From NCBI RefSeq assembly GCF_005047355.1, contig NZ_SUMC01000008.1, positions 207,612 to 271,611 on the forward strand: 64,000 bases of DNA. The letters run 5' to 3'. This document shows, in pieces, positions 25,815 to 34,397 of this stretch (its first letter is position 1; every line of letters begins with the position of its first letter). Below the pieces are notes generated by a model. The model did no database searches and was not told the DNA's origin. It saw only the letters and a list, made by a program, of their open reading frames with translations. A program made the position numbers and the translations under genes. The stretch is from Actinacidiphila oryziradicis. Lineage in GTDB: Bacteria > Actinomycetota > Actinomycetes > Streptomycetales > Streptomycetaceae.

Positions 25815-28621
25815 GTGCGTATCCCAACGGCTGGCGGGCGTCGATACGTATCGCCCGGCGCGACGCGTGGCGTTTCAAGGGGCGCAGCTCGCTGGTCCTG
25901 GCGATGATCGCGCTGCCCATCATGGGCGTGAGCGCGGTGGACATCACGCTCCGCAGCTCGCATCTGAGTACCAACGAGAATCTGACGCGGCAGCTGGGGG
26001 CGGCCGATGCCCGTCTGGCGGACGGCGGCGGCGGGCCCATCTACCAGGGACTGGACGACAACCAGTACGTGTCGGTGGACGACAAGGCTCCGTGGACGGG
26101 CAAGCCCACTGACATCGCGGCCGCGCTCCCGGCCGGCGCGAAGTGGCTGAAGGACGACAGCGGTAGTGCCAAGGTCAACACCGAGCACGGCCTGCTCGAC
26201 GTGGACGTGCGGGAGCTGAAGGCGGCCGACCCGATGGCCCAGGGCATCATGACCCTGAAGCACGGCCGCTTCCCGGCCGGGGACGACGAGGTCGCGGCTA
26301 CCACGTACTTCCTGGAGCAGAGCGGCCTGCATGTCGGGTCCCGGCTCACCGTCCGCAATATGGACAGGCAGTACACCATCATCGGCGAGTACGAGCTGCC
26401 CAGCGAACTGAAGCAAGCGCAGCTCAATGCCCGGCCCGGGGCCTTCCTGGCACCGCTCTCCGAGGCGCTGGCCCGGGCCGGCAGATCCGCGCCGGAGGCC
26501 TCGGCGTCGTATCTGGTCCAGGTCCGGGGAGGCTTCAGCTGGAAGATGGTCGAAGCGGCCAACACCAAAGGCGTCTTCGTCACCTCTCGGCAGGTGAAGC
26601 TGCACCCGCCGGCCAACTCGGAGGTGCCGCTGTACGTCAAGAACCCCACCCAAGCCACGAGTTACACCTCCAGCAACACGCAGCTCCTCGGCGCCGCGGC
26701 GACGGTCGGCGGCCTGGCGATGCTGGAGATCTGCCTGCTCGCCGGGCCCGCCTTCGCCGTTGGCGCGCGCCGTTCGCGTCGCCAGCTCGGCCTGGTCGGT
26801 GCCAATGGCGGCGACCGGCGCCATATACGGGCGATTGTGCTCTCCGGCGGCCTGGTGATCGGTGCGGTGGCCGCTGTGACAGGCACCGCGCTGGGGCTGG
26901 CGCTGGCCCTTGCCCTGCGGCCGTGGCTGGAGGAGTTCGCGGGCCAGCGCTTCGGCGGCTTCGAGGCGCGTCCGCTGGAACTGGCCGGCATAGCGCTGCT
27001 TGCCGTGGTCACCGGCCTGCTCGCGGCGGTCGTCCCGGCGGTCGTCGCCTCCCGGGAGAGCGTGCTGGCCTCGCTCACCGGCCGTCGTGGGGTCCGCCGG
27101 AGCAGTCGTGTGCTGCCGGTTCTCGGGCTGGTGGCGGTCGCCCTGGGCGTCGGCATCGGTGTCTTCGGTTCGGCGGTGACGGACAACCGCTACGCGGTGG
27201 CGGGCGGTTCGGCGATCGCCGAGCTGGGCGTGGTCGCGCTCACCCCGGCCCTGGTCGGCCTGTTCGGCCGGGTGGGCAAGTGGCTGCCGCTCTCCCCCCG
27301 GCTCGCGCTGCGTGACGCGGTACGCAACCGGGGCCGCACGGCGCCCGCGGTGGCCGCCGTGCTGGCGGCGGTTGCGGGTTCGGTGGCGGTGGCGACGTAC
27401 CAGTCCAGCAGCGACCAGGAGGCCCGCGACGGATACACCGCATCGATGCCTTATGGGGCGGTTTCGGTCACCGTCGGCGTTGACGGTATCCGTGAGCTGG
27501 GGCGAGTGCGGTCCGCCGTCGAAAAGGATTTTCCGGTCACCGCCCGGGCGGATCTGGCCCGTATCGTCGTCGGCAAGAAGACGTGCGACGTCTGGGAGTC
27601 CAACCCGGGCTGCGGCATCGCGAATCCGGTCACCCCGAAAGCCAACAAGTGCCCACTGGACGGTTCCGGCCAGTTCACCGAGGCGGAGACACGCAAGTGG
27701 CGTAAGGACTGGCGTTGCGCCGGCGGTGCTGGTTCCGGTCCCTCGTCCATCCGCACCGACTCCGGTGTGCTGGTCGGTGGTGACGGCGTCCTCAGGGGGC
27801 TCGGAATCAAGGACCCGGCCGCCGAAGCCGCGCTCGCGCGCGGTGAGGTGATCTCCTTCGACAAGCGGAAGGTCCAGGGCGGCCGGATCACCCTGGAACT
27901 GATCCCCGACAACAGCGTCGTGCCGCCGGCGGGCAAGGAGCTGACCGGGCCGAAGAAGTCCTTCCCCGTCTACTCCGCGGCGGCCGGCACGAAGTCCTAC
28001 GGCATCGATGCCGTCATTCCGCCCGCCGCGGCGAAGGCGGCCGGGCTGCGGACCGTCGCGTACGGCTCGATCTTCAGCACTCAGCGGCTGCCGAGCAGCA
28101 CAGAGCGCCAGAAGCTGGACGGCGCGCTCGCCGACCTCGGCGTGCAGGCCAGCACATATGTGGAGGGTGGTTACGTCAGCGGCAACAGCTCGCTCCTGCT
28201 GGCGCTGTCGATCTTCGCCGGGCTGGTCACCATCGGTGCTGCCGCCATTGCCACGGGTCTCGCACAGGCCGACGCCGAGCCCGATCTGAAGACCCTCGCG
28301 GCTGTTGGCGCGGCTCCCCGGGTGCGCCGTACACTCTCGGGCTTCCAGTGCGGCGTGGTGGCCGCGATGGGGGTGCTGCTGGGTTCGGCGGCCGGTGTCG
28401 TGCCCGCGATAGGGCTGCGGAAGTCCGAGCAGTACTTGCGGATGAAGTACTACCGCCAGGCCCTCGCGGACGGAGTCACCCCGGAGCTGCCGCACGTCCC
28501 GATCGTGCTGCCCTGGGGGACGCTGGCGGCGCTGCTGTTCGTCGTGCCTCTGGGGGCGGCGCTGCTCGCGGCGCTCGTGACCAGGTCACGTACGGCGATG
28601 GCGCGTCGCGCGGTGGGGTAG
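25811..28621 (+). CDS. FtsX-like ABC transporter permease
   Basis: A 936-residue permease with two FtsX units. A first membrane helix near residues 30-48 is followed by a large extracytoplasmic domain up to about 295, then hydrophobic helices near 295-320, 345-375 and 395-420. After a linker and further helices (around 440-520) a second extracytoplasmic domain with a CDVWESNPGCGIANPVTPKANKC cysteine cluster precedes the last three helices. It is an exporter for peptides or lipids or a resistance pump; the substrate is unknown. GTG 25811 overlaps the ATPase stop. Confidence 0.88.
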   Translation: MSAYPNGWRASIRIARRDAWRFKGRSSLVLAMIALPIMGVSAVDITLRSSHLSTNENLTRQLGAADARLADGGGGPIYQGLDDNQYVSVDDKAPWTGKPTDIAAALPAGAKWLKDDSGSAKVNTEHGLLDVDVRELKAADPMAQGIMTLKHGRFPAGDDEVAATTYFLEQSGLHVGSRLTVRNMDRQYTIIGEYELPSELKQAQLNARPGAFLAPLSEALARAGRSAPEASASYLVQVRGGFSWKMVEAANTKGVFVTSRQVKLHPPANSEVPLYVKNPTQATSYTSSNTQLLGAAATVGGLAMLEICLLAGPAFAVGARRSRRQLGLVGANGGDRRHIRAIVLSGGLVIGAVAAVTGTALGLALALALRPWLEEFAGQRFGGFEARPLELAGIALLAVVTGLLAAVVPAVVASRESVLASLTGRRGVRRSSRVLPVLGLVAVALGVGIGVFGSAVTDNRYAVAGGSAIAELGVVALTPALVGLFGRVGKWLPLSPRLALRDAVRNRGRTAPAVAAVLAAVAGSVAVATYQSSSDQEARDGYTASMPYGAVSVTVGVDGIRELGRVRSAVEKDFPVTARADLARIVVGKKTCDVWESNPGCGIANPVTPKANKCPLDGSGQFTEAETRKWRKDWRCAGGAGSGPSSIRTDSGVLVGGDGVLRGLGIKDPAAEAALARGEVISFDKRKVQGGRITLELIPDNSVVPPAGKELTGPKKSFPVYSAAAGTKSYGIDAVIPPAAAKAAGLRTVAYGSIFSTQRLPSSTERQKLDGALADLGVQASTYVEGGYVSGNSSLLLALSIFAGLVTIGAAAIATGLAQADAEPDLKTLAAVGAAPRVRRTLSGFQCGVVAAMGVLLGSAAGVVPAIGLRKSEQYLRMKYYRQALADGVTPELPHVPIVLPWGTLAALLFVVPLGAALLAALVTRSRTAMARRAVG

Positions 28622-28678
28622 GCGGCCGGAAGAGGGGGCACAAGATGTGGGGATTCGCCGGTGCGGGACAATGGCGGT

Positions 28679-29230
28679 ATGGAGATGCCGATGAACGAAC
28701 GGTCGCAGGAGAACCCACAGGTGCTGGTCGTCGGCCCCGACGGGATGTCCCTCGGCGGCACCATTCCTGGCGGTGGCAATGAGCAACGCGAGGTTCCGGT
28801 GACGGAAATGGTCGAACAGCCGGCGAAGGTCATGCGGATCGGCAGCATGATCAAGCAGCTCCTCGAGGAAGTCCGGATGGCGCCTCTCGACGAGGCGAGC
28901 CGGGTGCGGCTGAAGGAGATCCATGCCAGCTCCGTCAAGGAGCTGGAGCAGGGCCTCGCGCCGGAGCTGGTCGAGGAACTGGAGCGGCTCTCGCTTCCGT
29001 TCACCGATGAGACGATTCCGAGTGAGGCCGAACTCCGCATCGCTCAGGCGCAGTTGGTCGGCTGGTTGGAAGGCCTCTTCCATGGCATCCAGACGGCGCT
29101 CTTCGCCCAGCAGATGGCCGCCCGGGCTCAGCTGGAGCAGATGCGGCGGGCGCTGCCGCCCGGCGTCGGGGGCCATGAGGAGGACGGGGAGGGGGGCAAC
29201 CCCGGGGCTCGTTCGGGTCCGTACCTGTAG
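28679..29230 (+). CDS. bpa: Bacterial proteasome activator Bpa
   Basis: A 183-residue Bpa/PafE-family protein, an ATP-independent ring that opens the 20S proteasome and feeds it unfolded proteins. The conserved core TDLVEQPAKVMRIG-like segment is here as MVEQPAKVMRIGSMIKQLLEEVRMAPLDEASRVRLKEIHASSVKELEQGLAPELVEELERL, then AELRIAQAQLVGWLEGLFHGIQTALFAQQMAARAQLEQMRRALPPGVG. It ends GPYL, the HbYX-like tail that docks into the proteasome alpha ring. ATG 28679 was chosen; ATG 28691 with GGAG upstream is an alternative. A terminator follows. Confidence 0.9.
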   Translation: MEMPMNERSQENPQVLVVGPDGMSLGGTIPGGGNEQREVPVTEMVEQPAKVMRIGSMIKQLLEEVRMAPLDEASRVRLKEIHASSVKELEQGLAPELVEELERLSLPFTDETIPSEAELRIAQAQLVGWLEGLFHGIQTALFAQQMAARAQLEQMRRALPPGVGGHEEDGEGGNPGARSGPYL

Positions 29231-29261
29231 GCCCTGCGGGGCTGCAGGGAGAAGCAGGCAG

Positions 29262-29303
29262 AAGAGAAGGGGGCCCGGATCGCGCCGGGGCCCCTCTTCT
29301 TGT
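29262..29303 (+). terminator. Terminator after bpa
   Basis: A GC-rich hairpin with GGGGGCCCGG on the left arm and CCGGGGCCCCTCTT on the right, loop ATCGCG, followed by a T-rich run, lies 30 bp after the bpa stop and also downstream of the convergent kinase gene. Confidence 0.75.
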
Positions 29304-29334
29304 GCGTCTCTTCTTGTGCGCCTTTTCTTGTGCG
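29297..29334. repeat. Three TTCTTGTGCG repeats at 14-bp spacing
   Basis: TTCTTGTGCG starts at 29297, 29311 and 29325, exactly 14 bp apart, between the bpa terminator and the kinase stop codon. Function unknown. Confidence 0.7.
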
Positions 29335-29341
29335 CGCTTTT

Positions 29342-31090
29342 TCAGCTCGCTTTGCCGGTGGACACCCAGATGGTGATCCTGCCGTCCCTCTTGGGGCTGT
29401 AGCTGCCCCGGCTCCCGGGACTCTGGCCGACGACCGAGCCCTTTCCGTGGAGCGACTCGTTCTTGTACTTGAGCCTGTACTCCCAGCCTGCCTTGGCCAT
29501 GCAGTTCTCCACCGAGCCGACGTACTTGGCGTAGAAGTCCGGCATGATCACAGCCTCCGGGTCCGAGCTGCTGGAGGGGTGTGCCGCCTGAGCGCAGCGC
29601 GAGGCGTCGATGGTGCGGCTGCGGGTGCTCTTACTGACGCCCCGGTCGGCCGTGGTCGCCGTCGCCCTGGAAGTGGTGGTGCCTGACGTCCTGCCGCTGC
29701 CGTTGTCGACGGTGACGCTGCTCCCGGCGTAATCGCTCTCGGTGAGGTGGCCGATGACCACGAGGGCGACGATACTGACGACGACCGTCCCCGCCAACGC
29801 GCCGATGACGACCGCCGCTGTCCTGCCGCCGCTGCTCTTGCGGGGGCCCTGCTGCGGGGGCGGGGTCGGCCGCATGCTGTACGGCGGGGCTGCCGGGGGG
29901 CGCTGGGCCGGATGCTGGGCCGCGGGCTGCCGCGGATAGCCGGAGGCCGGGCCGGGCGGTGGGGTGGGGCGGCCATAACCGGGCTGCTGGAAGCCCTGTT
30001 GCACGGGCTGCTGCATGTGCGGCTGCGCGAGGGGCGCCTGCATGGGTAGTGGCGCGAGCGGCTGGTACGGCGTCCGCACATTCGCCGGCGGGGTGTGCAG
30101 ATCGGCCCTCACCTGCGGAAAGACCGCAGAGGAGACTTCCTCCCCGCGCCGCTCCCCGCGTCCGTGCACCCGTGGCCCCTCGCCGATGATCAGCGGTGTC
30201 GCCGCGCCCCGGGAGGCGCCGGCGACCCGCTCCGCCTCGTCCCGCATCACGTCGGCCGTCGGGAAGCGTTCCTGGGGGTTCTTCTTCAGCGACCGTGCGA
30301 CCAGCGCGTCCAGCGCCGGCAGCACCGCCCGGTTGAACTCCGACGGTGCCGGGGGCGCCTCCTGGACGTGCTGGTAGGCAACGGCCAGCGGTGAGTCTCC
30401 GTCGAACGGCAGCCGCCCGGTCAGCAGCTCGAAGAGCATGCAGCCCACCGAATACAGGTCCGAGCGCTCATCCACCCCCCGCCCGAGCGCCTGCTCCGGC
30501 GACAGGTATTGCGGAGTGCCGACCACCATGCCTGTCTGTGTCATGGAGCTGACGCCGGACTGCATGGCCCGGGCGATGCCGAAGTCCATCACCTTGACCA
30601 CACCGCGTTTGTTCAGCATCACATTGCCCGGCTTGATGTCCCGGTGCACCAGGCCCACGCTGTGGCTCTCGGCCAGCGCCGCCAGCACATCCCCGGTGAT
30701 CTTCAGCGCCTTCTCGGTCGGCATCGCGCCGAACTGCGCGACATCCTCGTCGAGTACGGTGCGCAGCGGCTTGCCCTCGACGTACTCCATCACGATGTAC
30801 GGCACCAGGATGCCGTCGGTGGTGTCCTCGCCGGAGTCGAAGACCGAGACTATATTGGTGTGATTCAGCTTGGCGACGGCCTGCGCCTCGCGCCGGAACC
30901 GCTCGCGGAATGACTGTTCCCGGCCAAGATCCGAGTGCAGGGTCTTGACGGCCACCGCGCGGTCCAGCACGGTGTCGTGTGCGAGGTGCACTGCGGCCAT
31001 GCCACCCTGGCCCAGGAGATCGCGCAATTGGTAGCGACCGCCTCCGACCGAGCGCCCCGAGTAGTCGCTTCGCGCGCCTGCCCCGCTCAT
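29342..31090 (-). CDS. PknB-type membrane Ser/Thr protein kinase with PASTA-like domain
   Basis: A 582-residue receptor kinase. The kinase domain is at about 20-275: glycine loop GQGGMAAVH, Lys49, HRDIKPGN with Asp151, DFG at 169-171 and the activation loop SSMTQTGMVVGTPQYLSPEQ. A Pro/Gln-rich linker (about 310-420), one membrane helix (AAVVIGALAGTVVVSIVALVVIGHL) and an outer region follow, with one PASTA-like domain at the end (MPDFYAKYVGSVENCMAKAGWEYRL, VVGQSPGSRGSYSPKRDGRITIWVS). PASTA domains bind muropeptides, so it may sense cell-wall status. It is divergent from a second kinase with a near-identical activation loop. Confidence 0.92.
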   Translation of the reverse strand: MSGAGARSDYSGRSVGGGRYQLRDLLGQGGMAAVHLAHDTVLDRAVAVKTLHSDLGREQSFRERFRREAQAVAKLNHTNIVSVFDSGEDTTDGILVPYIVMEYVEGKPLRTVLDEDVAQFGAMPTEKALKITGDVLAALAESHSVGLVHRDIKPGNVMLNKRGVVKVMDFGIARAMQSGVSSMTQTGMVVGTPQYLSPEQALGRGVDERSDLYSVGCMLFELLTGRLPFDGDSPLAVAYQHVQEAPPAPSEFNRAVLPALDALVARSLKKNPQERFPTADVMRDEAERVAGASRGAATPLIIGEGPRVHGRGERRGEEVSSAVFPQVRADLHTPPANVRTPYQPLAPLPMQAPLAQPHMQQPVQQGFQQPGYGRPTPPPGPASGYPRQPAAQHPAQRPPAAPPYSMRPTPPPQQGPRKSSGGRTAAVVIGALAGTVVVSIVALVVIGHLTESDYAGSSVTVDNGSGRTSGTTTSRATATTADRGVSKSTRSRTIDASRCAQAAHPSSSSDPEAVIMPDFYAKYVGSVENCMAKAGWEYRLKYKNESLHGKGSVVGQSPGSRGSYSPKRDGRITIWVSTGKAS

Positions 31091-31367
31091 CAGTACCTTT
31101 TCCCCCTGCGCTCACAGGACGCTCGATCCCCGGGCCACTGCCTGGGTGACGCTTGCCTGCCAAGTCTGCCCTAGCACTATGACAGGTCAAGCGCGTTGCC
31201 CTGTTCGTAACCGGATGCGGAAGAAAGGCCTCACAATTTGCGAACGCAGCCTCCAGCGGTATCCGATGTCCGGTCCGTCACGTCACCAACACAGAGATAC
31301 GCGGTAGCGTTGCGGATCAGACGGTTCCTGTAGGGCAAGTAAGAGTCGACATCGACGGCGAGGACTG
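31091..31367. promoter_or_regulatory. Divergent promoter region of the two kinase genes
   Basis: This 277-bp gap carries the promoters of both kinases. The middle (31190-31290) is less GC-rich than the flanks. I see no convincing palindrome or riboswitch-like structure. Confidence 0.4.
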
Positions 31368-32933
31368 ATGGCACAGACGACAGCCGCCGGGGGCCCGAAC
31401 GAGCCCTCCGCAGCCGGATCCGGGGTGCCCGACTCGCCCGAACTGTGGGGCGCGGGCGGCCTGGTCGGCGACGGCCGTTACCGGCTCACCGGGCGGCTAG
31501 GCCGGGGCGGCATGGCCGAGGTGTTCGCCGCCGAGGATGTGCGCCTCGGGCGCCTCGTGGCGGTGAAGCTGCTCCGCGGCGATCTCGCCGAGGACCCGGT
31601 TTCCAAGGCCCGCTTCACCCGCGAGGCACAGTCCGTCGCAGGCCTGAACCATCACGCCGTCGTGGCGGTCTACGACTCCGGCGAGGACGTCACTGCGACC
31701 GGTGCCGTCCCGTACATCGTGATGGAGCTGGTCGAGGGCCGGACCATCCGTGAGTTGCTGGTCGATTCCGATGAGCCGCCGCCCGTCGAGCAGGCGCTGA
31801 TCATTGTCTCCGGCGTGCTCGAAGCACTCGCGTACAGCCACGCGCACGGCATCGTGCACCGTGACATCAAGCCGGCCAACGTGATCATCACCAACACCGG
31901 CGCCGTCAAGGTCATGGACTTCGGTATCGCCCGCGCCCTGCACGGCGCGCAGAGCACCATGACCCAGACCGGCATGGTCATGGGCACGCCGCAGTACCTG
32001 TCACCGGAGCAGGCGCTCGGCAAGGCTGTCGACCACCGCTCTGACCTCTACGCCACCGGCTGCCTGCTCTACGAGCTGCTGGCGCTGCGGCCGCCGTTCA
32101 TCGGCGAGACCCCGCTCTCGGTCGTCTACCAGCACGTCCAGGACGAACCCCGGCCCCCCTCCGAGATCAGTGACCGGGTACCGCCCGAGCTCGACGGCCT
32201 TGTCATGCACTCCCTCGCCAAGCACCCCGACGACCGCTTCCAGAGCGCCGAGGAGATGCGCGGCCTCGTCCAGTACGCCCTGGGCATGCTCCGCGAGCGC
32301 GGCGGCTACACCGGCGCCTGGGACACCGGCTATGTGCCCCAGCACTCCGGCACTGCCCCTACCTCGGTCATGGGCGTCCCCGGGCAGAGCACCCAGGGGC
32401 ACCCCGAAGCCACCGCCGAGTTCGGCGCCCCGCTGCTGCTCGGCCCGCCCGGCGGCCGCGACGACGGCGGCGTCGGCTACGACACCCGGCCGCCGCGCCG
32501 CGGCGGTGGCGGCAACCGCTGGCTCAAGCCGGTGCTCTTCATGATCGCGGCGGCACTCGCGGTCTCGCTCGGCATCTGGCTGGCGGTCCACGGGACCAGC
32601 GGCGGGGGCGGCACGAAGACCAGTACCTCCCCGACGCCCACCCAGTCGCAGCCCGCCGTCACCAGTACCGACCAACAGACCCAGGACACCTCCACCAGCA
32701 CCCAGGACACCACCGGCACGGTAACCACCCCGTCCTCGAAGCCCACCCACACCCGGCCCACCGCCTCCCTCTCGCCGACCCCGAGCGTGCAGCCCAGCAC
32801 GGCCCAGCCGACGACCACGGCGCCCACCGAGTCCCCGAGCACGCCCGCCACCACGCCCGCCACCACGCCGACCACCGGCGGCCCGACCGCCGGCAGCTCG
32901 GGCCCGACGGTGGGCGGCCCTCCGCCTCCGTAG
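31368..32933 (+). CDS. Membrane Ser/Thr protein kinase with Thr/Pro-rich outer tail
   Basis: A 521-residue kinase paralogous to its divergent neighbour. The catalytic domain is at about 38-300: GRGGMAEVF loop, Lys67, HRDIKPAN with Asp166, DFG at 184-186, activation loop STMTQTGMVMGTPQYLSPEQ. After a linker a single helix (WLKPVLFMIAAALAVSLGIWLAVHG, near 385-408) leads to a roughly 110-residue tail of Thr, Ser and Pro with no PASTA domain. The tail looks like a disordered, probably glycosylated wall spacer, so input sensing must differ from the neighbour. ATG 31368 has GAGG upstream. Confidence 0.9.
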   Translation: MAQTTAAGGPNEPSAAGSGVPDSPELWGAGGLVGDGRYRLTGRLGRGGMAEVFAAEDVRLGRLVAVKLLRGDLAEDPVSKARFTREAQSVAGLNHHAVVAVYDSGEDVTATGAVPYIVMELVEGRTIRELLVDSDEPPPVEQALIIVSGVLEALAYSHAHGIVHRDIKPANVIITNTGAVKVMDFGIARALHGAQSTMTQTGMVMGTPQYLSPEQALGKAVDHRSDLYATGCLLYELLALRPPFIGETPLSVVYQHVQDEPRPPSEISDRVPPELDGLVMHSLAKHPDDRFQSAEEMRGLVQYALGMLRERGGYTGAWDTGYVPQHSGTAPTSVMGVPGQSTQGHPEATAEFGAPLLLGPPGGRDDGGVGYDTRPPRRGGGGNRWLKPVLFMIAAALAVSLGIWLAVHGTSGGGGTKTSTSPTPTQSQPAVTSTDQQTQDTSTSTQDTTGTVTTPSSKPTHTRPTASLSPTPSVQPSTAQPTTTAPTESPSTPATTPATTPTTGGPTAGSSGPTVGGPPPP

Positions 32934-32951
32934 GGCGTCCTCAACCGGGAC

Positions 32952-33965
32952 CTACTCGGTGAAGGCGCTCAGCACCGCCTCGTACTCGCGCGTCCACCAC
33001 ACCGCAAGCGCCGAAGCCGCCGGAAAGAGCGGATCGGCGCGCCGGTCGCGCTGCTGGTAGCGCCACTGGAGCATCCAGAAGTCATTGAGCCGCTCCCACC
33101 ACACCCTGTGCACCGCGGCGGCCAGTTCCTCGGCCGCCGCGCCCGCCGCCTGGCGGTAGGCGCGGGCGTAGGGGCGCACCTTGCCGAGGTCCAGCGCCCC
33201 GGCCGGCTGTACGAAGAAGATCGCGGCAGCCCGGACGGCCTCTTCGGCGCGGGGTGCGACGCCGAGCCGGTCCCAGTCGACGATCGCGACCGGCTCGTCC
33301 TCGTGGTAGATCAGGTTGAGCGGGTGGAAGTCGCCGTGCACCCACCCGGTGACCGGCTCGTCCGCGTCCGGCGGCCGGCGGTGGGCGTGCACGTCCAGCA
33401 GCGCCCGGCGCTCCAGCAGCCGGTGCTCGGCCAGCTGGTCGAAGGCCTCGGGCGGCCGACGCGCCCGGGCCAGTGACAAAAGCTCCTCAATGAGCGCGTA
33501 TGTCTGCTCCGGGTCGGCGCTCGCATGGTGCCGCTTTCCGGCGGGCGGGGGCTGCACCTGCTCCAGCCGGGTGTGTACGAGCCCGAGCAGTGCCCCCAAC
33601 CGCCGCGACTGTGCGGCGGTCAGCTGAGCCCCGTTGCGGTGCCGGCCCTCCACCCAGGGATACAGGGCGAAGCAACGCCCGCCAAGGACGGCGACGGTCC
33701 GGCCCTGCGTGTCCGCGACCGGGGGGAGGGCGGGCAGGCCGGCCGCGCCCAGGCGTAAGGTGACGCGGTGCTGCCGGGCGATGGTGTCGGCATCAGCGGT
33801 GTCGGGAGCGACGTAGTGCTTGAGGAAGAACCGGCCACGGGTGGTGGCCAGCTGGTAACCGCGATTGAGAAGCCCCTCGGCCACCGGCTCGCAGGAGAGC
33901 GGGGCGCCGGCGTCGTCATATCGGCGCAGCAGCGTGTCCAGCGTTTGCTCGGAGGGCCGCGCCAT
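32952..33965 (-). CDS. APH-fold phosphotransferase
   Basis: A 337-residue aminoglycoside-phosphotransferase-fold kinase. Key motifs are GLLNRGYQLATTRGRFFLKHY (nucleotide Lys), VTGWVHGDFHPLNLIYHED (catalytic HGDFHxxN) and VAIVDWDRLGVAPRAEEAVR (metal-binding DWD). The family phosphorylates small hydroxylated substrates such as homoserine, choline, sugars or antibiotics; the substrate here is unknown. ATG 33965 with GGGAG at 8 nt was preferred over GTG 33983. It lies 18 bp from the convergent kinase stop. Confidence 0.85.
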   Translation of the reverse strand: MARPSEQTLDTLLRRYDDAGAPLSCEPVAEGLLNRGYQLATTRGRFFLKHYVAPDTADADTIARQHRVTLRLGAAGLPALPPVADTQGRTVAVLGGRCFALYPWVEGRHRNGAQLTAAQSRRLGALLGLVHTRLEQVQPPPAGKRHHASADPEQTYALIEELLSLARARRPPEAFDQLAEHRLLERRALLDVHAHRRPPDADEPVTGWVHGDFHPLNLIYHEDEPVAIVDWDRLGVAPRAEEAVRAAAIFFVQPAGALDLGKVRPYARAYRQAAGAAAEELAAAVHRVWWERLNDFWMLQWRYQQRDRRADPLFPAASALAVWWTREYEAVLSAFTE

Positions 33966-34397
33966 TGCCGTGCTCCCGATCACCCGGCCGATGCTAGATC
34001 AACCCGGCTGACCGCCGACCGGTGGCGTCGTCACTTAGAGGGGTTTCACCTGCGGAAACGCCTGCCTGAGAGGCCCGCTTCCGGTAAGGTGCGGCGCCTG
34101 CTCCGGTGGAGAGCGAATCGTGACCTCTTACGCAGATTCCGCCGACGGGATAGCGTGCGGTTGTCCCGGTGGCCTGCGAGAACGCCAATTAGTAGGAAAT
34201 CAAAGCAAAACCGCAGGTGAAGCACCCTTCGCACACATGCGGGAGGTGTGGGTAACGTTCGTTGCGCAGGGCCGTCCGCCGGGGCACCTGTCACACCCGG
34301 CCCGGCCATGCCGCACACACCCCGTGCGCCGTTCCGAATCGGGTGACCGCACTGGCCGCCGGCGGATCCCGGGGGCCGGACAGACGGAGGAGCAGAC
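33966..34397. promoter_or_regulatory. Upstream region of bkd operon copy 2
   Basis: About 430 bp without a credible gene. An 11-bp inverted repeat, TTCACCTGCGG at 34045-34055 and CCGCAGGTGAA at 34211-34221, brackets the middle. AT-rich tracts around 34190-34210 (CAATTAGTAGG, CAAAGCAAAAC) may be promoter elements. The ACCGAA-type palindrome of operon copy 1 is absent, so the two operons are probably controlled differently. Confidence 0.4.

Noticed and set aside
25373..28495. A 1040-codon minus-strand frame over the ABC transporter operon
   Set aside because: Low-complexity His/Arg/Gln-rich translation opposite an obvious ABC ATPase and FtsX permease.
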